Shown here piece after piece: positions 12,733-21,744 of a stretch of 64,000 bases of DNA (position 1 is the stretch's first letter; each line of letters begins with the position of its first letter). The position numbers and the translations under genes are program-made. The stretch lies in assembly GCA_902728285.1 (NCBI GenBank), contig CACVBU010000412.1, positions 1 through 64,000 of the forward strand, read 5' to 3'. The notes under the pieces are model-generated. The model was not told the DNA's origin, made no database searches, and was given only the letters and a program-made list of their open reading frames with translations. Source of the DNA: Clytia hemisphaerica (lineage: Eukaryota; Cnidaria; Hydrozoa; Leptothecata; Clytiidae).

Positions 12733-13022
12733 AGGATAAAGCCGCGCTTTGTTTTTGAAACAATGAGTTATCCGTCCATCCGTTAGAGGTCGATGTTATG
12801 AATAAAATTTGATCTAGAGGTGTAATAACTAAAATCATGAAACTTGGCAAGAAAAATAAAATAAAAATCTCAATTTGATGACGTCATCATGCATGTTATG
12901 ATAAATTTCGTGCGAGTCACAAAAAAGTTAAGAACATTCAAGCGTCATCCTAAATTCATTTATGCTAATATGAAAAGCGAAAATTAAACTTTAAGCCTAT
13001 TTCAGTATAATCGCACGACAAT

Positions 13023-13192
13023 TCATGATATGCACCATTGCAATGTCTTCTGACATTACATCACGGACTCTGACATTACATCACGGACACGTTAGCTGAT
13101 TGGGTGTAAATGAGGTAATGAATGATTTTACGTCACTTTCAACCAATCAGCTGTTGGGGCCGTGGAAGACATTGCAATAGTGCATATTATGA
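13023..13192. mobile_element. 170-base hairpin MITE
   Basis: The ends tcatgatatgca and tgcatattatga are inverted copies, followed inward by attgcaatgtcttc and its reverse complement, then tgattgg/ccaatca. A 20-base direct duplication (tctgacattacatcacggac) lies in the left arm only. Confidence 0.85.
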
Positions 13193-13277
13193 ACACAACA
13201 TATTTAAATGGCAAGCAATAGTTAGGTTGCAGTTTCGCAATTCAGATTCAAAACATGATTGAGTGTATTCAACTTAC

Positions 13278-16200
13278 CTCAGCAGCAACAGTATCTACAT
13301 AATCACCTCGGTATTCAGAGCAATCCAGTAAACAAGCTCCATAAGGACCCAGTGACGCCACTGCCAACGGCTTCTGACGACCTGAAATACAATAAACTTA
13401 ATATACTTAAAATTCTGTAGGAAAAAAAAAGTTTTCCCCTTAGGTACTATGTTGGAAAGTAAATATTCCACGAAGCTGTTGTTATTTGGACAATTAACCT
13501 GTGTTTGTTTGTTTGTTTGTTTCGGTCTATCGACGTTAGGTTATGAGAAATTCAGAATATCAGGGTAAGCACTCTTGAAGTATCGTGTTCCCGAAAATAC
13601 TTTACTTCTGTTACATCAGACCGTTTATGTTCTGACTCAAAGTCTCAAGAAAATGCGGCTTTTCCAGAAAAAACCGTATACCCCCTGTTGAGGAGGTCCA
13701 TTTCCGTTCCAAGGGGGTAAGGTTTGATATGTGGCGGAATTCCATAGGGAGATACAAAAATCGGTCAAAAATAACTGGAATTCCATGGGGTAGCTTTTTA
13801 AATCCTACTAAAATTCAGAATTCCAGAGGGGTTTAAACCTGAAATTGCCTGGAATTCCAGGGGGTTACAGCATTTCCAGCCACAGAGGGATGGACCTCCT
13901 CAACAGGGGGTTTACGGTTTTTTTCTGGAAAAGCCCAATAAGAAAAACGTCACAATTCTTATTTGTTATAACAGCATGGCTCAGAATATAATTTACCCTC
14001 GTTTTTTTTATCATTATTATGAATATTCCACTCACCTGGAAATGTTGTTCCAGCCTGGTCTCTAAAAGCAAAACATAAAACAAAAAAAATACAATCCTTT
14101 AATACTGTGCATGATTTTCTGATAAAGAAAGTCTGGATGTCAATATTAATCCCCGCTTTATCAAGTTTATATTATAAGCAAAAGATTGTTACTGTTTTTA
14201 ATTAAGAAATTGAATAAAGCAAGTACTTTTGTTTAAAATTAATTATTTTTTGTCACCCGTCTAACTTAGGGTATAGATCGCATATCTTCTAAAGTTTCTA
14301 TCACAGTTGAAAATAAAAACACAAAACCATCCACCGGAAAATGTGGGGAATAATTTGGAAGTCAAAGACTCAATATGATTCGAGAAGTGATCAGTACACT
14401 CGAAGTTTCATGCCCAAATTCTTAATTGTCTTGTCCATCATGATGGGTTATACTCATTTGAATGACAAGATCAATTGCATGCTCACAAGCCGAGTAGCAC
14501 AACTGAAGCAATTTGTTGAAGAGACATGTTGGATCAAAGGATTTTATATTTACAATGAGATGCATGCAAGATTGAATGAGTCTGCATATTATGGAATTCC
14601 TGAGTATACTGGATACGATGGTGTAATGAAATCAGGTGGTATGTAATTATCAATTATAATTAAATAATTTAATTGATGAATTTATGAGAGGGTTAAGAAG
14701 GCCTGAGTCTTCCTTAATTACATGGCGGCTTGAGAGTGAATTAGGGACAAGATTAAATTAAAGAATAAAGACTTAAACTTCTGGATCCAATTTTTTTATA
14801 TTCGTTTTAAATAATTCCAAAAAGGGGCCACTTCATTACAGCTTAGTTCCCACCCCCCTTTCTTGTGCCGGCAGGGTGGGGGGGGGGGTTGGAAAATTTT
14901 GGCGAAGAGAGGGAAAAGAAAAAATGAACAATAAAAATCCTTTTTCCTCGGGGGGGGGGGGGGTCAGTTTTTTATTTTTAATCAAATTTTTCCATTGAAA
15001 TATTTTATATTTTGTTATCAACTTTTTTGTCCTTTACTCATGTCACAAATGAGTCATATATCAGGTTATAGTGAATGATGATTGTTTCTCTGGAATCAAT
15101 ACTAGACGCTAGTAATCTCAATTAGTCGCTGAATATTAATATCTTCAGAAACCATATTTTTAGGCGAGCAAGAGGCAAAAAGTTTTCAAAATAAGGGAAC
15201 GTCAAAAAAGTTTTCAATTTCAGGGGGGGATTTCGTTTAATAACCAATTAAAGCAATATTATTTCTTCCTGTGGTAAATAAATTTGACGATCCACATTCT
15301 GCCGGAAACTGTACTTTTCAACATTTTGAAGAATTTACAACTTTCTTTCTAGAACGACATTTATGCAGTACTATTGGCAGAGCTGGAGGAAATAATGAAG
15401 AGTGCACACCGATGACAAAAAGGTACATGCTTTTTATAAGAACCAAGTATGTAGAATCATTTGGCCGGGTAGCTCAGTCGGTAGAGCATTCGCCTTACAA
15501 TCTAAGGGTTGTGGGTTCGATCCCCGGTCACCGCCAACTCAGCGGATGAGTAGCTTAGATTGGGTAATCTGATCTAGGCGGTAAGTTACTGGGAGCTGAG
15601 AGTAGGTGTGGCGCTCCACCTCAGCATTCGATCTCCCAGGTCTAGCGCAAATAGAAAAGGGGATAGACTCCCTCACTCCCGGCTCCGCCGACAGCCACCA
15701 GATGAATATACTACTATGTAGAATCATAAGAATTCGAAGCAAAAAAATTTAAGGACATATTATCGTATCAAAATTTTTTTCACTCTGAGTTAACGCTTTT
15801 TTACCTTGAAAATAAAGTGAAAAGTAAAATTCTTATGGGGTGTGAAGCATCGGTACGGTCATGACTCAATTTTCCAAAAAAATGGATTTAAAGCTTTTTT
15901 ATTTTGATGCGACGATATCAAGGCTTTACTGACCCTTAAACGTGCAATTTCTTAGTAAAATATCTTAGGAAATTACACTAAATAAAACAATTTTAGTTAG
16001 GCTTTGAAAGCCTAAAATTTTAGAACATCCAAAGGCTTCAAAAATTGTTGACGTTCTTATTTTAACGTGTGGCACAACAAAATTTTTATCATTTCAATGA
16101 TGAACCAATATCCCTTAATCCCTTTAGAGCAAGAGCTCACCAGATCTGGATACTAACCAGAATGACTCCATAGTTTAGCACTTCAAACTCACTAATGGAG

Positions 16201-19200
16201 GCAATATACTGATCAGTTTGCTTTGGGCAGGCCAAATCCTAAAAAGGCACGAAGCCGTTGGTGAGCAAAAGAGCACTTTTTCTGCTGTTTTTCTTTAAAA
16301 ATACTTTTTTCCATTATTTCTTATAGACGACATCGGCTTCACGTGAAAACTCAGTTTTGACCCCCGAGAATTCCCCACAATGCTTTGTGCGGAAAAAAAT
16401 TTCACCGTGAACTTTTTTCCGCGCAAAGCATTGTGGGCAATTTTCGGAGGTCAAATCTGAGTTTTCACGTTAAGCCGATATCGTCTATTAAAGAAGGGCA
16501 GCGTCTGATAGCCTGACGCTAAAAAGGCAAAAAACGGCCTGGTGTTGGTAAATAATCGAGACAAAAAGGTGTTAGTATCAAGTTTCGCACGGGGAAAGCA
16601 AAATTTGTTCGATTTATGGAGACTCTAACACGTATATTTTGTTACATAATCTTATATTTACGTTTCAAGGTACATCACACAATATCAATGGTTGCCTTTA
16701 TACATCCTCGTCTTAGCTGTTCTTTATTACTTGCCCTACGTGGTTTACAAAGCAGTCAATACAGACATGATAGCACTGGTCAATTCAGTTGATGGAGCGA
16801 ACAATAAAGATGTGGAAAAAATCGCCAATAACTACTTCAACTATCAGATCAATTCGAAACTCAAGATGAGAATTATAGTATGGGCCAACGTTGCCGTGAA
16901 GGTAGGGATAGTGTTTAATCATACACAGATTTCTCTCAAGTTACGTCCTGTCCGCCATTATAGAAACAAACGGGCTTGTTTGTCCTATCAATATGTAACT
17001 AATTATTCAATCAGAAATCCATCTAAAATATTGCATTTTTAATAGCATGACATTAAAAATAATCCTGGAATTTTTATATTTTGTTTTAATTTGTTTGACT
17101 TTATGAGTCTTTGTTTGACACTAGAGTCAGTTTTTAAGCTTTAAGAATTACGACGCGCACTTCAAAGAATTTCTAACCAGCTATTCAATGCTCTTGATAA
17201 AACAAAGCATCGATCTGCTTTCTTCTTTCTCCTTTTAGGTTCTCTTCATTCTGACCAATATAACTGGTTTCCTTTTGACTGACAAAATGATGGATGGAAA
17301 GTTTCGAACATACGGTACTGACTCGATGGCACATAATACAAATTTACCGAATAGAAATTCGACTGATTTTTCTTACATTGACCAGTATGTTATTGCGAGG
17401 CCTGGTGACTACCTTTTACCTACGGTTGGAATATGCGAGTTCCATGAAGCTTTGACTGATAAACGAGGAATTTATATTGATAAGTAAGTAAATATATTCA
17501 ATATAGTTGATGTTTCTTTACATACGAAAGCACCATTTTACTAAAAATTCTCGAATTCGAACCTCTAGAATTCGAATCTTTTAGTAATTCGAACTAAATG
17601 ATTGGTCCCCTTAGATGGAAAGTCGTGTAAAAGGCTCTCTATAATTCGAGGAAAATTTTCTCTTTTGAGAAAAATCAGACTTTCCATTTTCATCACTCGA
17701 TTCTAATAGAAAGAATGAACTGTAGTCCAACAAAAATGTTTCTACTCCTAATCTATTACTTCAAGCATGAAAATGGGCAGCTTTATATCTGGGTAGTAAA
17801 TTATCACTAAAACATCTTGTGTTTGACCAATTTGACTGTGAAACTTTTATTTTCCAAATCAAAATCATGTGTCAATCTAATTTCAGGCATAAAGTCATCT
17901 GCGAAATCAGTGAAAATAGACGATACCAGATTTACTTCATCATTTTATGGCTCTTCATGTTTTCTGGTATCCTGATATCATCATTTGGCCTTTTGCTGAC
18001 TGTCCTTAAACTAGTCAAGTCTTTATTGTGGGTCCACTTGTCTTCCTATTTTGGAGAAAACCCATTATCAAACAAATTCACAACACAACTCACACTTCGA
18101 GAGCTCCAATATTTGGACAAAATGGAAGACATGGATTTGACTATGTATGGAGAGCTCTTACGCGAGCTCTCTCAAAACAAATCGAAAACTTTCAGTGCAG
18201 CTGATGGAACGTCAGAAATGGTTACACTTTTACCTGCAGGAACATAATGATATAAGAACTCCAAGAATGATGCCAGGAATTTTTTGTTTATAAAATTTAA
18301 ATAAAAGTACTTTTCACTCCAATAAGACATACTAAGTTATTATTCTAGCTTTCATGTTTATTTCATTGCAAAATTATTTAATTGTTTCCTCTCGGAGGAG
18401 GAATATTTGTAGATTATGAAAAGTCCACTACAGCGTCTGCTTGGAAATAACACTTCAAGCCTCAAGAAACCTCGGCACACAAACACCTTTCCACAGTTGA
18501 GAATATTGATGCACTAGCATTTATTGTAAAGTAACGAAGTGCTTTTACTGGATTATGTATATGGACTAAAAACAATACTTCTCGTAATTGTTATTAGTAA
18601 TAGTTGTCGCGTATTCATTTTAAAAGTAATAAAGTTTATCCGTCAAGCAATTTCATTGTAGAATGTCTCCTTTCTTGTAATAAAAAGTTCCCATAAGAGA
18701 TTTGCAAAAATGGTGCCTATTAATCTTACATGTAGACTTAGCATTTAAATTCTTAAAATGTAGCTCGAACATAACAAGTATTTAATGCTGGCCACAGCAA
18801 ATGACAAGAGCTAGGGTGATTAAAAAAAACTGCACCCCTAAACTTTTTGACGTAACTTTTTTTATATTCATTCTTATTCATTCTATTCATTCATTCTCAG
18901 AATATAATAATTATAAATTTAGTAGCAAAGAAGCATTAGAAATTTCGTATCTATATATTGAATTTAAAAAAAGTTACGCCAAAAAGTTTAGAGGTGTGGT
19001 TTTATTTTTAATCACCCTATAGAATTATCATAATAGAAGGTCCTTACTTTTGGTGGACTTGCCAGAATTCTTCACATGCATCCTTCACAAGTTTTGCTGA
19101 AAGTTTCATCAATTCTTTGGCTTCTTCAATGCTGCAGTTCAAATACTTCTCGAAACCTTTCAAACTGGCCTGTAGAAAAAATTAATTATTGTTACTTTTT

Positions 19201-20545
19201 GGTCAATTCTAGTCATTTTTTTATGGGCAAATTTCTTCCCATCTTATGGCTAGTAAAAATTCTAATAGTAATTCTATGTCCACTAAAAATTCTAATAGTA
19301 ATTCTAGTTTTTGGACCACCCTGGATCTTCGACCTCGTTTTACTGACCACCCTGGATTTTTTATTTTCCCGACCACCCTGGACATCACACCTCCTAAACA
19401 TAGGGAGTACAGACTATTTTTGAAATAGCCCAATCCGATTTTCAAGGAAAAATTCTTCCTCGAGTTAGACTTAGAAAAAGACTCAAAATCAAATTACGGG
19501 GCATAGTTTCATATATTCTATATAGTTTCTAGCTTAAGGGACCAACATTTTAGTTCGAGTTACAGAGAAATTCAAAACAATTGGATTAATTAGTGAGTTG
19601 AATGTAAATCAAACACAAATTTTGTCAATTTTATGCAAACCTGGTAAGATGAGGATATAACTGCATCAGCTCCGGCCTCTAAAAATCTAAAAAAAATAAT
19701 AGAAATACAAGTAGTACTTTGTATTCAAATTATGCTTTTGGTACTGACATCTACATTGACACCCAACCAAATCATAACGAATACCTCAAAAATGGTACTT
19801 GATGCCTGTCTGCTTGATGCTCACCAACCGAAAACAAGGAACAAGAGTAAGAAGAGAAATCCGAGTAAAGAGTTGCACTCTCCCCTGATTAAGGGAGACA
19901 GTTAAGAAAAAGTAAGCCGCCAGTTTCTCCAGTGAAAACAGTGAATTTGAGCAGTTTCTCAAAAAATTTAAGAAAATATTTTAGAAATCATCAATTCAAG
20001 GAAAAAAAGTGCTATTTAAGAATTTCTGCTTAAATGTTTCTTCATGCAATATATTTCTTGAACACTTTGAAACTTTTTTTTAATTGTGTTTATACTTGTT
20101 TTTTTCAATCAACTTGATGAAACCAGGATACTTCAGTCAGAATTAAATCTTTAACATGTAAGATGTTGACAGTTGAAATATTTGTTTAAAGGAGGGCTCT
20201 CACTTTCTATGTGTACTTTTTATAACATTAGGGTTTGAATGTAATAGTCTTGCACTCCATAATGGATCATCCTGAAAAAAACATGAATTATTTTCATTAT
20301 TTTTTAAGGAAAGCGTAAAGTAAAATTTCCAATCAAAGGATTTGGTGTTTGTTGTGTGCAAAATAAACTGTAACATGATATTTTTAAAATTGTTAAGTAT
20401 TAATTATTAGGTTTGATATGTTAAATCGATTCCAGAATAAATACAAATAAAAGATTGATCAAAATCTCACATAAATATCGTGGCCATCTTTAACCAGTTG
20501 AGAAGCAAATCCACCATCAAATATGAGGAGCTCCTTTGAAAACAT
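13278..20545 (-). CDS. Homocysteine S-methyltransferase, N-terminal six exons
   Basis: Six minus-strand exons join in frame: 20545-20471, 20271-20204, 19686-19641, 19169-19048, 14061-14036 and 13381-13278. All have GT/AG borders and matching phases. Together they encode about 147 residues of the homocysteine S-methyltransferase fold, which transfers a methyl group from S-methylmethionine, SAM or betaine to homocysteine to make methionine. Family marks are LIFDGGFASQL at the start, DPLWSARLL, FLEAGADAVISSSYQ and ASLGPYG followed by SEYRGDY. The catalytic zinc-binding cysteines lie in the C-terminal half of this family, and that half was not found between 1 and 13277. The fourth intron (14062-19047) contains the whole innexin gene in opposite orientation. 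The C-terminal exons may lie left of the window or may have been lost near the 4.7 kb transposon. Confidence 0.88.
13657..13935. mobile_element. MITE with internal GGAATTCCAGGGG words
   Basis: The ends GGCTTTTCCAGAAAAAACCG and its inverse (cggtttttttctggaaaagcc) continue inward through CCCCCTGTTGAGGAGGTCCAT, also inverted. Between them a word of the type TGGAATTCCAGGGGG recurs five times with varied spacing. The TIR resembles that of the element at 60900-61163, which uses a different internal word. It lies between methyltransferase exons 5 and 6. Confidence 0.85.
14341..18247 (+). CDS. Innexin gap-junction / hemichannel protein, 5 exons
   Basis: Exons 14341-14635 (or 14638), 15254-15422, 16670-16901, 17239-17483 and 17887-18247 join in frame to about 433 residues, normal for an innexin. 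The protein has a short cytosolic N-terminus, TM1 (FMPKFLIVLSIMMGYTH), a first extracellular loop with the CWIKG motif, the hallmark TQYQWLP entering TM2, TM3 (VLFILTNITGFLL), a second loop with two cysteines (GICEF and VICEI) and TM4 (YFIILWLFMFSGILI). Innexins form gap junctions and hemichannels in the plasma membrane. The first loop is longer than usual because exon 2 adds three extra cysteines (GNC, HLC, EEC). The exon 2 acceptor (AAAG at 15253) has a weak pyrimidine tract and is the least sure border. A SINE sits in intron 2 with a MITE further on. The gene lies inside methyltransferase intron 4, opposite strand. Confidence 0.9.
14860..14970. repeat. Poly-G tracts in innexin intron 1
   Basis: Two runs of guanine (about 12 bases near 14880 and 14 bases near 14952) lie 70 bases apart. 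A third run of seven follows at about 15223. Such tracts can form G-quadruplexes in DNA or pre-mRNA. They may also be degenerate copies of the G-run words seen in other elements here. Confidence 0.7.
15461..15714 (+). mobile_element. tRNA-derived SINE with 13-base target duplication
   Basis: The first 75 bases resemble a tRNA: box A (TAGCTCAGTCGGTAGAGCA) and box B (GGTTCGATCCC), a seven-base acceptor-like start and GTCACCGCC near its end. A non-tRNA body of about 180 bases follows. The insertion is bounded by exact copies of TATGTAGAATCAT at 15448-15460 and 15715-15727. The anticodon arm lacks a proper T33 context, so this is not a functional tRNA. It sits in intron 2 of the innexin gene, 38 bases after a donor site. 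Transcription by RNA polymerase III and mobilisation by a LINE are inferred. Confidence 0.93.
16324..16487. mobile_element. 164-base hairpin MITE in innexin intron 2
   Basis: The ends tagacgacatcggctt and aagccgatatcgtcta are inverted copies. The pairing continues through ACGTGAAAACTCAG and CACAATGCTTTG, making a nearly full-length hairpin. Confidence 0.9.
18300..18305 (+). promoter_or_regulatory. AATAAA polyadenylation signal of the innexin gene
   Basis: AATAAA lies 53 bases after the innexin stop codon. Confidence 0.7.
18814..19017. mobile_element. Mariner-type MITE flanked by TA
   Basis: Both ends begin GGGTGATTAAAAA and continue through a match ending CTAAACTTTTTGNCGTAAC, inverted. TA dinucleotides flank the 204-base element at 18812-18813 and 19018-19019. 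TA duplication and the terminal sequence fit the Tc1/mariner group. It ends 30 bases from methyltransferase exon 4. Confidence 0.88.
19227..19430. repeat. Self-repeating element with GACCACCCTGGA words
   Basis: A 34-base-spaced direct duplication (AAAAATTCTAATAGTAATTCTA type) is followed by three copies of GACCACCCTGGAT about 35 bases apart. The architecture resembles the other word-repeat elements here. It lies in methyltransferase intron 3, about 60 bases upstream of exon 4. Confidence 0.7.
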
Positions 20546-20710
20546 TATGTGAGCACTCTAAAAAAATTGAGAAAATTTAGTCAAGAATAAAACATAACAT
20601 ACTGTAGAGTCTTCCATTGCGACAGACAATTTATGGAAATTTTTGGTGAAAATTTGAAGTAGGCAAAACTTTTTATGACGTCACTGTATGATGTAAAAGT
20701 TAAACGGGTG

Positions 20711-20930
20711 CTATAGGGTAACCATATATAACCTTTCTTTGCCCCATTGTAGCGGGTACATCTTCAGGTTTTTCTGTCTTTTCCAGTAATCTTTACTTTT
20801 AGACCATCGATTTGTCTTGTGAAAGACCTTTGAATTTGCTGAATTGAATAATCTCTTTTTCAAGTGGATTCCATAGTTGAGAGCAATAATCGAGGTAAGA
20901 ATGATCTCCACAATGGGAGCATAACGTCTT
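20711..20930 (-). pseudogene. LINE reverse transcriptase C-terminal fragment
   Basis: Read on the minus strand this contains the sequence order I-x-L-N-Y-G-x-H then DYWKRQKNLKMYPLQWGKER, which resembles the region after the RT domain in CR1/Jockey-like LINEs, as in the larger copy at 22956-23393. It is short, frame-broken and isolated. It lies just upstream of the methyltransferase start. Confidence 0.65.
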
Positions 20931-20935
20931 TATCC

Positions 20936-21215
20936 CTTAAATTAAACCAGGCCCAATCAATCGAACTTGTCATACCAATCAAACAATTGAACTAATATAA
21001 CTCCATCGAACGATTAAAGTTCAATTTAAAAAATCAATCGAACCCAATCACAATTTTTGAAGCAATAGTAGTTTGATTAGTTCGGTCAGTAAAAAGTTTG
21101 ATTAGTTCTATGATATATGATATATATGTGTCGATCATTTTCGATTTGTTCGATCATATTGAATACCTTCGATTGTATCGAATATATATTTCCTGAGGCC
21201 AGGCCCAATTGATTG
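20936..21215. repeat. Self-repeating element with AATCGAAC words
   Basis: Variants of the word AATCAATCGAAC or its inverse (GTTCGATT, TTTGATTAGTTC) occur about nine times in 280 bases. Both borders carry CCAGGCCCAAT in direct orientation. No coding capacity. Confidence 0.7.
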
Positions 21216-21744
21216 TTTGGTTTGTGTCCTTTATAGAAGAATCAAAGCAGTCAGTTAAAAAAGTACTGCAGAGATAGTAGTTATCATGTGAAAAGGAGGT
21301 AAAATTTTTTTGATTTTTCCGACTCAAAGTGAAACACTTTTTCTAAAAAATTTAGAGTTGGTCGGACTCGGTGGACACGAACCAAACTATCAATTTGGCC
21401 TGGCTTCAGGAATCTGAAACCGATTTTATTTCGCCCAATTAAACGCGCAATCCCCACGCATAAAACCACTATTGTTTTCTCCAACCAATCAGTATGTGTG
21501 ATGTAAACTACTTGAGAAAACCCAGGCCCAGGGCAAACGTACACAAAATGGCAGAATGGATGGCGGCGGTAAAATTACTGAAGTTTATTTTGCTTTTGGC
21601 TGGTGCTTCGCATGCTTCTTTTTGTGCTTTGCTTTTAGGTCAATGTTTTTTTTTCAAAGATATCTGTACCTTACCTTGAGTTACCTTGAGCTTGTTTCGT
21701 AATATCTTTACGCATCCATCCTGTGAGGACCGATGTAAATTTTC
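21216..21744. other. Gene-free stretch, nothing recognised
   Basis: Lies between two repeat remnants. Two short overlapping open frames (about 21284-21544 minus and 21494-21679 plus) show no family resemblance and are likely chance. Confidence 0.4.

Larger units (their letters stand above)
8123..12795. mobile_element. 4.7 kb DNA transposon with 38-base perfect TIRs
   Basis: The first 38 bases, starting CATCGACCTCTAACGGATGG, are the exact reverse complement of the last 38. After a short break both ends continue into a GCGCG motif. The flanks carry the same 7-base word, TTATGAA, at 8116-8122 and 12796-12802, read as the target-site duplication. The superfamily is not clear: a 7-8 base duplication is compatible with hAT- or P-like elements, but the terminal bases do not decide. 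No intact transposase frame is present, so the copy is probably non-autonomous or has a broken, intron-bearing gene. It lies just 3' of the last visible methyltransferase exon. A smaller MITE (9718-9951) is nested inside. Confidence 0.85.

Noticed and set aside
15461-15535. Functional tRNA gene
   Set aside because: Boxes A and B are good, but the anticodon arm does not fold with a proper T33 loop, and the sequence continues into a SINE body with flanking duplications.
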